From: Chitinophagia bacterium
Lineage (GTDB): Bacteria; Bacteroidota; Bacteroidia; Chitinophagales; Chitinophagaceae
Assembly (NCBI GenBank): GCA_010027295.1
Contig: RGVM01000110.1
Location: 1-7,740, forward strand
Direction of reading: 5' to 3'
Length of the DNA: 7,740 bases
In this document: positions 1 to 5,870 of the stretch, piece after piece
How the letters are laid out: each line of letters begins with the position of its first letter
Numbering within the stretch: the first letter of the stretch is position 1
Made by a program: the position numbers and the translations under genes
The notes under the pieces: generated by a model
The model's input: only the letters and a program-made list of their open reading frames with translations
Database searches by the model: none
Told to the model about the DNA's origin: nothing

Positions 1-2584
1 CGCCGAAGCGCTCACCAGCGGCACCGGCAGCATCAGCGAGAAACTCACCAACACGACCTACAACACCGTCCGCGTACCCTACGTCTACACCATGACGGCC
101 AACGGCTGCACGAACACGCAGACGGTGTATGAGATCGTCAACCCGGTGCTGACACTCAACGACCAGACGCAGGAGGTCTGCACGGGCCGCGACTTCAACA
201 TCGTCCCGCCCAACCAGGTGAACGCCGTGTTCCTCTGGAACGCCCCGCAGATGCCGAACGGACTGATTGGGGGCACCGAGAACAAGATCGTGCCGCTTCC
301 CTCCATCAGCGGCAAGATCACCAACCTGGCCGACACGCAGAGCGTGGCCCAGTACACCATCGTGCCCATCATCCCCGGAGCCGCCAGCGGGGGCTGCCTG
401 GGCAATCCCTTCAAGCTGTCGGTGGTCGTCAACCCCGTGCCCGTGCTGAGCAGCCCCACGAACCTGCCCTATGTCTGCAGCGGCACGCCCTTCAGCTACA
501 TCCCCACCAGCAAGACGCCGAGGACGCTGTTCTCATGGACGCGCGACGCCGTCCCCGGGCTCGCCAACCCGGCCGCCAAGGGTACTTTCTCCATCAACGA
601 GACCCTCATAGACTCGACGATCTATCCGGTCACCGTGACCTACCGCTACAGGACATCCTTCAACGGATGCACCGACAGCATGCAGTACGTCACCTTCGTC
701 GTCAACCCGGCCCCCGTCGTGCCCGACCAGAAAGTCACCATCTGCAGCGGCACCGCCTTCAGCCTGCCGACCGACATCCTGCCGCTCCGCACCACCTACA
801 CCTGGGACGTGCCCACGGTCGTGCCGCTCAACGCCCTCACCAGCTTCCGTGCCGCCACGGTACCGGCCACCATGGTCTATGACAGCCTTGTCAACATCAC
901 CAACGTGGACGCGCTGGCCGTCTATAACATACGGCCCTCCAACCCGCTCTGCGCCCTGCAGCCCTTCAACGTGCTGGTCAGCGTGAAGCCCGCCTCACTG
1001 GTGGGCGACCAGTTCGCCAACGCCTGCAACAACAAGCCGCTGAACTTCGCCCCCACTGGCGTACCGGCGGGCACCACCTACCGCTGGGCCTTCGCCGAGA
1101 CGAACCCGTCAGCGTCCCTGTCGGGCTATACCAACAACGACTCGACCTGGATGTCCGGCGTGATGCAGACCCTGCGCAACACCAGTACGAGCATCGTGCA
1201 GTCGAGCTATCTCGTGACGCCCAGCACCAACGGCTGCACCGGACGCGTCTTCCGACTCCGCGTCAACGTCAACCCGACACCGGGCGTCCGCATCTCCGGC
1301 AACGCCGGCGTCTGCCAGAACGTCTCCGACTCCATCCAGCTCCGTTTCACCGGCTCGGGGCCATGGACGATCAACTACATCGACAACAAGGACAACACGC
1401 TCAACCAGGTGTCCGCCATCAACCAGCCTGTCTACAACCTCCTGCAGACATCCTGGCCCGCTGCGCCCAACTACAACATCCGCGTCATGTCGGTCAGCGA
1501 CGCGTTCTGCAGCAACATCCCCGCCAACGGCGCCCCGGTGGCGGAGTACACGATGAAGATCCACCCGCTGCCGATGGATTCGGTCCTGGCGCCGCAGGGC
1601 ACCCTCATCTGCCTCGGACAGTCGAGGCCCCTGGTGGTCAACGCCGTCGGCAAGTCGTACCAGTGGTTCCGCAACGACACGGCCATCGCAGGTGCGGGCG
1701 CGGTCAACTTCGAGGCCTTCTTCTCCGGCGTCTACAAGGCCCGGATCACCGACCAGAACGGATGCATCAACATGTCGCTCAACAGTGTGCGCATGTTCGA
1801 CCTGCGCAACTGGACGCTCCGCTTCACCAACGACCCCATCAACTGCATCGGCTCGCCCAAGCAGTTCCTCAACCTCTCCGACACCTCCTTCGCCAGCAAC
1901 ACCCGCTGGAAGTGGAACTTCAACGGAGAGGACTCGTCCACCAGCTTCAACGCGATGGTGACGTTCAAAAAACCCGGACTCAAGAAGATCAGCCTGGGCG
2001 CCACCATCGGCACCTGCCAGTACGCCATCACCAAGGACAGCCTGATCAACATCGCCGCCCCCATCAAGCCGGCCTATCTCGCCACCGCAACCACCAACGC
2101 CAACCGCCCCGTGCAGCTCAACGCGAGGTCCTTCGAGGGCATCACCTACCGCTACGACTGGAAGCCGGCCTGGGGTCTCGACGCGTACAACGTCAAGAGC
2201 CCCGTCTTCACCTACAACAGGACGCAGGTATACTATGTGGACCTCATCTCCACGGAGGGATGCGTCACCACCGACACCCTCAAGGTGATGGTCTTCGACT
2301 CGGCCATGGTCGACGTACTGGTGCCGAAGGCATTCAGCCCCAACGGCGACGGGATGAACGACCTGGCCTTCGCCTACCCCGCCGGCCTCCGCCAGCTCGA
2401 GTTCTTCCGCATCTTCGACAGGTACGGAAGGCTCGTCTTCGAGACACGCAACCCGGCTCTCGGCTGGAACGGGAAGTACAAGAACACGGAACTCCCGATG
2501 GAGGTCTACCACTGGGTGGCGCGTGGCGTCGACTTCAAGGGGAACACCGTCCTCAGGGAAGGGAACATATTGCTCATACGATGA
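1..2584 (+). CDS. Large secreted PKD/Ig-repeat protein with T9SS type B (gliding motility-associated) C-terminal domain, 5'-partial
   Basis: The reading frame is open from the left edge (first full codon at position 2), so the start and signal peptide lie outside; 860 residues are visible. Numbering from the Met at 92, the protein has PKD-like modules separated by V-N-P-x-P type linkers near residues 17, 114, 205, 299, 394 and 491 (period 91-97). An Ig-like module follows (about 497-567, YQWFRNDT and a final NGC), then a classic PKD domain (about 575-654, WKWNFNGEDSS and KKPGLKKISL). The last 89 residues (742-830) match the CHU_C/TIGR04131 sorting domain: PKAFSPNGDGMND, FRIFDRYGRLVFE, WNGKY, YHWVARG and a terminal GNILLIR. 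Proteins of this type are exported through the outer membrane by the type IX system and held on the surface, often as adhesins. Ligand unknown. The downstream PorP/SprF gene overlaps its stop. Family and sorting call are firm; an adhesin role is inference, and gliding motility is not proven by this domain. Confidence 0.93.
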   Translation, partial: AEALTSGTGSISEKLTNTTYNTVRVPYVYTMTANGCTNTQTVYEIVNPVLTLNDQTQEVCTGRDFNIVPPNQVNAVFLWNAPQMPNGLIGGTENKIVPLPSISGKITNLADTQSVAQYTIVPIIPGAASGGCLGNPFKLSVVVNPVPVLSSPTNLPYVCSGTPFSYIPTSKTPRTLFSWTRDAVPGLANPAAKGTFSINETLIDSTIYPVTVTYRYRTSFNGCTDSMQYVTFVVNPAPVVPDQKVTICSGTAFSLPTDILPLRTTYTWDVPTVVPLNALTSFRAATVPATMVYDSLVNITNVDALAVYNIRPSNPLCALQPFNVLVSVKPASLVGDQFANACNNKPLNFAPTGVPAGTTYRWAFAETNPSASLSGYTNNDSTWMSGVMQTLRNTSTSIVQSSYLVTPSTNGCTGRVFRLRVNVNPTPGVRISGNAGVCQNVSDSIQLRFTGSGPWTINYIDNKDNTLNQVSAINQPVYNLLQTSWPAAPNYNIRVMSVSDAFCSNIPANGAPVAEYTMKIHPLPMDSVLAPQGTLICLGQSRPLVVNAVGKSYQWFRNDTAIAGAGAVNFEAFFSGVYKARITDQNGCINMSLNSVRMFDLRNWTLRFTNDPINCIGSPKQFLNLSDTSFASNTRWKWNFNGEDSSTSFNAMVTFKKPGLKKISLGATIGTCQYAITKDSLINIAAPIKPAYLATATTNANRPVQLNARSFEGITYRYDWKPAWGLDAYNVKSPVFTYNRTQVYYVDLISTEGCVTTDTLKVMVFDSAMVDVLVPKAFSPNGDGMNDLAFAYPAGLRQLEFFRIFDRYGRLVFETRNPALGWNGKYKNTELPMEVYHWVARGVDFKGNTVLREGNILLIR
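140..1561 (+). repeat. Array of five ~95-residue PKD-like modules within the secreted protein
   Basis: Linker motifs of the form V-x-(N/K/H)-P-x-P begin near nucleotides 140, 431, 704, 986, 1271 and 1562, dividing the region into five modules of 91-97 codons. Most modules open with a Cys shortly after the linker (VCSGTPF, ICSGTAF) and close with another Cys near their end (NGCTD, NGCTG). The repeats are diverged at protein level, but short near-identical DNA stretches remain: the bases encoding CSGTPFS (from 475) and CSGTAFS (from 743) differ by only a few positions. This fits the Bacteroidota 'PKD-like' repeat family (PKD_5 type). It is an old duplication array, not a recent exact repeat. 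Confidence 0.75.
2315..2581 (+). other. T9SS type B sorting / gliding motility-associated C-terminal domain (CHU_C type)
   Basis: These 89 codons form the final domain of the large secreted protein. Diagnostic elements in order are VPKAFSPNGDGMND (calcium-loop-like NGDG motif), LEFFRIFDRYGRLVFE, the short WNGKYKN turn, and the YHWVARGVDFKGN hairpin, ending in a strand that finishes the protein (GNILLIR). In characterised Bacteroidota, domains of this type direct proteins such as SprB through the type IX secretion pore and need a SprF-like outer-membrane protein, which is what the next gene encodes. Recognition rests on motif recall, but the pattern is highly characteristic. Confidence 0.9.
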
Positions 2585-3612
2585 AAGGAACCACCGACAT
2601 GACCCAAGCCATCCGCCACTGCCTCCTTCTCTGCGCCCTGTCGGCATCGACGCTGCGGGCGCAGGAACCCGCCTACATGCAGTTCAACTCCGACCCGCTG
2701 AACATCAGCCCCGCCCTGGCGGGTCGTGCCGGCACTGACCTCCGCGTCCTCGGCAACGCCCGCAGCCAGTGGCTGGGGAAGAGCACCATGTACAACACAC
2801 AGTCGATCACTCTCGACGGCAAGCTCCGCGAGATCGACGAGAAGAACTACTTCGGCATAGGCGCCATGTTCATCTCCGACAAGGCAATGGAGGGACTCTA
2901 CAAGAGCAACCACTACAGCCTCAACGGCTCCTACCACTTCGCCCTGGACGCAAACGGCAGCGGCCTGGCCCTCGGCATCGGCATCGTCGGCAACAACACG
3001 CGGGTAGACTTCTCGCTGCTGACCTTCGACCGGCAGATCGGCAGTTCCGGCTTCGACCTGTCCCTGCCATCGGGTGAGTCGTCGATGCGCAACGGCACGT
3101 TCTACACCTCCGCGACGGCCGGACTCATGTACACTTTCGAGAGTGACAACGTCTACTTCGACGCAGGCATCTCCGGCTACCGCTTCGCGACCTTCGCCAA
3201 GAGCTTCTACAACGACCCCAAGCAGGTCGTGTTCCCCCGCTATTCCGCCCATGCCTACCTCAGCGCGACACTGTCCGACCGGCTGAGCATCCAGGCTTCC
3301 GCGATGAACATGATCATCCACAAGCGCAGCATCATCTACGCAGGCGCGATGCTGGGCATCATCATGGCGGAGAACGACCCCAACACGCTGCAGATGCTGC
3401 ACCTGGGGGCCTACTACCGCTCCTCGGGCGCCATCGCGCCGAGCGTAGGCTACACCTTCGGCAACATCGACATCGGCCTCAGCAGCGATGTCAACATCTC
3501 CGGCTCCGCCGGCGGCTCGGTCGTAAACCGAGCCCTGGAACTCACCATGGCCTACAGCCTCTTCTCGGACTACTACCGCCGCAAGGTGGGTCGCTACCAC
3601 ACCCCCTACTGA
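2581..3612 (+). CDS. Type IX secretion system membrane protein, PorP/SprF family
   Basis: A 343-residue outer-membrane beta-barrel protein. It opens with a signal peptide: hydrophobic LLLCALSAS followed by STLRA|QEP, likely cut after residue 27. The mature N-terminus has the family signature, here AYMQFNSDPLNISPALAGR (family form: a YxQFNxxPLxxNPAxAG-like motif), then an R-S-Q-W motif. Alternating amphipathic strands continue to a C-terminal VGYTFGNIDIGLSSDVN and LELTMAYSLF segment, typical of the family. Length is normal. The ATG at 2581 overlaps the previous stop (ATGA), suggesting translational coupling. An alternative start at 2599 has an AAAGGA sequence nine bases upstream and gives a shorter, cleaner signal peptide, so the start is uncertain by six codons. 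The known role of SprF-like proteins is export or surface attachment of the type B domain protein encoded just upstream; that this pair works together is inference from the operon. Confidence 0.93.
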   Translation: MKGTTDMTQAIRHCLLLCALSASTLRAQEPAYMQFNSDPLNISPALAGRAGTDLRVLGNARSQWLGKSTMYNTQSITLDGKLREIDEKNYFGIGAMFISDKAMEGLYKSNHYSLNGSYHFALDANGSGLALGIGIVGNNTRVDFSLLTFDRQIGSSGFDLSLPSGESSMRNGTFYTSATAGLMYTFESDNVYFDAGISGYRFATFAKSFYNDPKQVVFPRYSAHAYLSATLSDRLSIQASAMNMIIHKRSIIYAGAMLGIIMAENDPNTLQMLHLGAYYRSSGAIAPSVGYTFGNIDIGLSSDVNISGSAGGSVVNRALELTMAYSLFSDYYRRKVGRYHTPY

Positions 3613-3633
3613 CACCCATCAGAGAAGGCATCC

Positions 3634-3677
3634 GACGGCCCGCGACACGCCCTGTACACGGCGAATCGCGGGCCGTT
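3634..3677 (+). terminator. Strong GC-rich hairpin downstream of the porP/sprF gene, probable terminator
   Basis: A perfect 11-bp inverted repeat, ACGGCCCGCGA (3635-3645) and TCGCGGGCCGT (3666-3676), is extended by a possible G-T pair outside. A second inner stem CGCC/GGCG (3648-3651 with 3660-3663) closes an 8-base loop. It starts 22 bases after the porP/sprF stop and is followed by TTCGTATATTC, AT-rich for this genome but without a true T run. It most likely ends the adhesin-porP transcript and separates it from the xylanase gene. Without a U tract it may instead be an mRNA 3'-end stabiliser or attenuator-like structure. Confidence 0.55.
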
Positions 3678-3729
3678 CGTATATTCATACCCGATGCCCA
3701 GACGGGGCAGAGAACCCCACAAACGTGCC

Positions 3730-4812
3730 ATGCACCGCACAAGCTCCATCCTGCTCGCAGTCTGCACCCTGTCTCTGGGTTCCTGCCTCATCGGACGGAA
3801 CGACCCGCCCTCGCTGAGACGTGTCTTCCGCAAGAAGTTCCTCGTCGGCGCCTCCATGTCCCAGGCGAACATTGTTTCCGAGGAATCCGCCGTCCTCCTC
3901 CGGCATTTCAACAGCGTCACCACGGAGAACGTACTGAAGATGGGACCCGTGCATCCGGCTGAGGACAGGTACGATTTCTCCGGCGCCGACTCCATCGCGG
4001 ACTTCGCCACAAGGCACGGGCTGGGGTTCCGGGGCCACACCCTGCTCTGGCACAAGCAGGCGGCCGACTGGATGTTCCGCGGACCCGACGGGCGACCGGC
4101 TTCCCGGGAACTGCTCATGCAGCGCCTGAGGGACCACATCCTCACCGTCGCCGGTCGATACCGCGGAAGGGCCTACGCCTGGGATGTCGTCAACGAGGCC
4201 GTCAGCGACGAAAAGGACAGGTACCTCACACCCACCCCCTTCCTGGAGATCATCGGACCCGAATACATCGAAATGGCCTTCCGCTGGGCTCACGAGGCCG
4301 ACCCCGGCGCCCTGCTCTTCTACAACGACTACCGGGAGACGGACCCGGTCAAACGCGGCAAGATCCTGCGGCTGGTGAACGAACTAAAACAGAAAGGCGT
4401 GCCCATCCATGGCGTAGGGATGCAATGCCATTGGTCGATCTACGGTCCTAAGGAAGAAGAACTTGAAGCCGCCCTTCGAGATTACGCTTCCCTGGGCCTG
4501 CCCATCCACATCACGGAACTCGATGTGTCGATATGGCCGGGCGAACCCGAACGACGCGAGAAACGGCCCTCGGACAGCGATGACAGGATGACGCCGGAGA
4601 AGTCCCGCGCACAGGAAGAGCTTTATGGCATGGCCTTCCGTCTCTTTCGAAAATACGCCTCACGGATCGACGCGGTGACATTCTGGAACATCACCGACCG
4701 CCACAGCTGGCTCGACGACTGGCCCATACGTGGCCGCAAGGACCACCCGCTGCTATTCGACGAGTCACTGCAACCGAAGCCCGCCTTCTGGCAGGTCGTC
4801 AGGCCGAAATGA
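3730..4812 (+). CDS. Endo-1,4-beta-xylanase, glycoside hydrolase family 10, predicted lipoprotein
   Basis: This 360-residue protein is predicted to hydrolyse internal beta-1,4-xylosyl bonds of xylan with retention. From the Met at 3730, a short signal peptide ends in the lipobox L-G-S-C, putting the lipidated Cys at residue 19. The GH10 barrel follows with TTENVLKMGPVHP (66-78 region), RGHTLLWHKQ (101-110), acid/base Glu156 in WDVVNEAV, YNDYRE, GVGMQCHW, nucleophile Glu263 in ITELDVSI, and TFWNITDRHSWL near the end. Both catalytic glutamates and the substrate-binding His/Trp/Asn motifs are intact. The chain stops right after the barrel: no carbohydrate-binding module and no T9SS sorting domain, so it is not itself a type IX cargo. 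No acidic run follows the lipid Cys, so inner-leaflet/periplasmic placement is somewhat favoured over surface display (inference). An ATG at 3694 would add 12 basic residues before the signal peptide; I prefer 3730. No clear Shine-Dalgarno. The reductase gene follows after 22 bp. Confidence 0.93.
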   Translation: MHRTSSILLAVCTLSLGSCLIGRNDPPSLRRVFRKKFLVGASMSQANIVSEESAVLLRHFNSVTTENVLKMGPVHPAEDRYDFSGADSIADFATRHGLGFRGHTLLWHKQAADWMFRGPDGRPASRELLMQRLRDHILTVAGRYRGRAYAWDVVNEAVSDEKDRYLTPTPFLEIIGPEYIEMAFRWAHEADPGALLFYNDYRETDPVKRGKILRLVNELKQKGVPIHGVGMQCHWSIYGPKEEELEAALRDYASLGLPIHITELDVSIWPGEPERREKRPSDSDDRMTPEKSRAQEELYGMAFRLFRKYASRIDAVTFWNITDRHSWLDDWPIRGRKDHPLLFDESLQPKPAFWQVVRPK

Positions 4813-4834
4813 CCCCCCAACCCAACCGCCAAGC

Positions 4835-5866
4835 ATGGACATGCCCCGCATCGCATTTGAAGAACTCTGGGAGACCATCCGCAGCGCGTTCGAAAGAGCC
4901 GGCATGCGGCCCGACAAGGCGGCCGCCTGCGCCCGCATCCATGCGGAGTCCAGCCTCGACGGCGTCAACTCGCATGGACTGAACCGCGTCGAAAGATTCA
5001 TCGACTATATTCACCGGAGGTGGGTGGACGTGGACGCCGAAGCCGTACCGGTGCAGTCGCTCGGCGCCCTTGAAATATGGGACGGCAACTTAGGCCCCGG
5101 CGTCCTCAACGCCGTTCGTGCCATGGAGCGGGCCACCGAGCTCGCGAAGCGCGACGGCATGGCCATCCTGGCCCTGCGCAACACGACGCACTGGATGCGC
5201 GGCGGAACGTACGGCTGGCAGGCTGCCGAAGCGGGCTGCATGGCCATCTGCTGGACCAACACCGAGTCCTGCATGCCGGCCTGGGGCGCCCGCTCCGAAT
5301 GCATCGGCAACAACCCCTTCATCGTCGCCGTGCCCCGGAAGGACGGTCACCTGGTGCTCGACATGGCCATGTCTCAGTACTCCTACGGCCGGCTCCAGGT
5401 CACCCGGCTGAAGGGCGAGCGCCTCCCTTATCCCGGAGGCTTCGACGCGGAGGGTGAACTTACAGACGATCCAGCCGCCATCGAGGCCACCCGCCGCATC
5501 CTTCCCACCGGCTTCTGGAAAGGATCGGGCATGGCCGTGATGCTCGACCTGGTCGCAGCCATCCTCTCGGGTGGCCGTACCACGGCGGAAGTGGACAGGC
5601 TCGGGAAAGGCAGCTGCGGCAGCTGCTGCCAGGTGTTCATGGCCTTCGACCCGCAGCGCCACCATTCCGCGGAATACATCCGGGAGGCCGTCGAGGGTAC
5701 GGTCCGGCAACTCCACGCGGCCGTACCCGCCCACGAAGGGAATGCGGTACGATACCCGGGGGAGCGTACCCTTCTCACGAGGGCCGAGAACCTGAAGAAG
5801 GGCATCCCCGTCGACAAAGGAGTGTGGGAGGCCGTACGAGGCCTGGCAGGCCTTTCGCCCGCCTGA
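4835..5866 (+). CDS. yiaK: 2,3-diketo-L-gulonate reductase (YiaK/DlgD-like, Ldh_2 malate/L-lactate dehydrogenase family)
   Basis: A 343-residue cytoplasmic NAD(P)H-dependent oxidoreductase. The E. coli family member reduces 2,3-diketo-L-gulonate to 3-dehydro-L-gulonate (EC 1.1.1.130) in breakdown of ascorbate-derived sugar acids. Shared blocks, by recall of E. coli YiaK, include NSHGLNR with the expected catalytic His47 (E. coli His44), ALEIWD, the long LRNTTHWMRGGTYGWQAAE block (114-132), ICWTN, PAWGARSECIGNNPFIVA (148-165), SYGRLQV, and RILPTGFWKGSGM (221-233). Length matches the family. The HWMRGG block and overall collinearity favour the diketogulonate reductase branch over malate or lactate dehydrogenases; substrate is still inferred. 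Oddity: residues 259-265 read GSCGSCC, from a 9-bp tandem duplication. The frame extends upstream into the xylanase gene, but homology begins at MDMPRIAFEELW, so ATG 4835 (or 4841) is the start. Gene lies 22 bp after the xylanase stop, probably one operon. Confidence 0.88.
   Translation: MDMPRIAFEELWETIRSAFERAGMRPDKAAACARIHAESSLDGVNSHGLNRVERFIDYIHRRWVDVDAEAVPVQSLGALEIWDGNLGPGVLNAVRAMERATELAKRDGMAILALRNTTHWMRGGTYGWQAAEAGCMAICWTNTESCMPAWGARSECIGNNPFIVAVPRKDGHLVLDMAMSQYSYGRLQVTRLKGERLPYPGGFDAEGELTDDPAAIEATRRILPTGFWKGSGMAVMLDLVAAILSGGRTTAEVDRLGKGSCGSCCQVFMAFDPQRHHSAEYIREAVEGTVRQLHAAVPAHEGNAVRYPGERTLLTRAENLKKGIPVDKGVWEAVRGLAGLSPA
5609..5626 (+). repeat. Exact 9-bp tandem duplication inside the reductase gene
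   Basis: GGCAGCTGC occurs twice in direct succession (5609-5617 and 5618-5626), in frame, encoding Gly-Ser-Cys twice, and is followed by TGC so that the protein reads GSCGSCC. Each copy contains the palindrome GCAGCTGC. The duplication falls in the stretch just before the QVFMAFDP strand, a region that I recall as variable between family members. Confidence 0.8.
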
Positions 5867-5870
5867 CGCA

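Noticed and set aside
1363..2580. 406-codon upstream extension of the PorP/SprF frame overlapping the secreted protein
   Set aside because: The extension is His/Arg/Gln/Pro-rich out-of-frame translation of the upstream gene; family homology and a signal peptide begin only at 2581/2599.
1109..2647. Long (512-codon) open frame on the minus strand opposite the secreted repeat protein
   Set aside because: It is antisense to a clearly recognisable protein; its composition (rich in V, D, G, E, R) is what GC-rich codons ending in C produce when read in reverse, and no domain is recognisable.
2506..3615. 369-codon minus-strand open frame opposite the PorP/SprF gene
   Set aside because: Shadow of the real gene: low-complexity V/A/G/D-rich translation with no motif.
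3680..3687. TATATTCA as a Bacteroidota -7 promoter element (TAnnTTTG) for the xylanase operon
   Set aside because: Partial match only, and no TTTG/TTG element is present at the expected 19-21 bp upstream; position is plausible but evidence too weak to list as a feature.
3685..4293. Minus-strand open frames opposite the xylanase gene
   Set aside because: Antisense to conserved GH10 catalytic motifs; no signal peptide or domain.
4381..4490. Locally lower GC and more A-rich codons within the xylanase gene, as a sign of recombination or transfer
   Set aside because: The stretch lies within a conserved, intact GH10 domain, the shift is mild, and it has no flanking repeats or breakpoints.
4730..4834. 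Upstream extension of the reductase to an ATG inside the xylanase gene
   Set aside because: The 35 added residues are out-of-frame xylanase sequence without homology; family similarity starts at the Met at 4835.
5839..5853. AGGCCT-GGC-AGGCCT hairpin as an intrinsic terminator of the reductase gene
   Set aside because: Only a 6-bp stem, inside the coding region, followed by a C-rich sequence and not a T tract.
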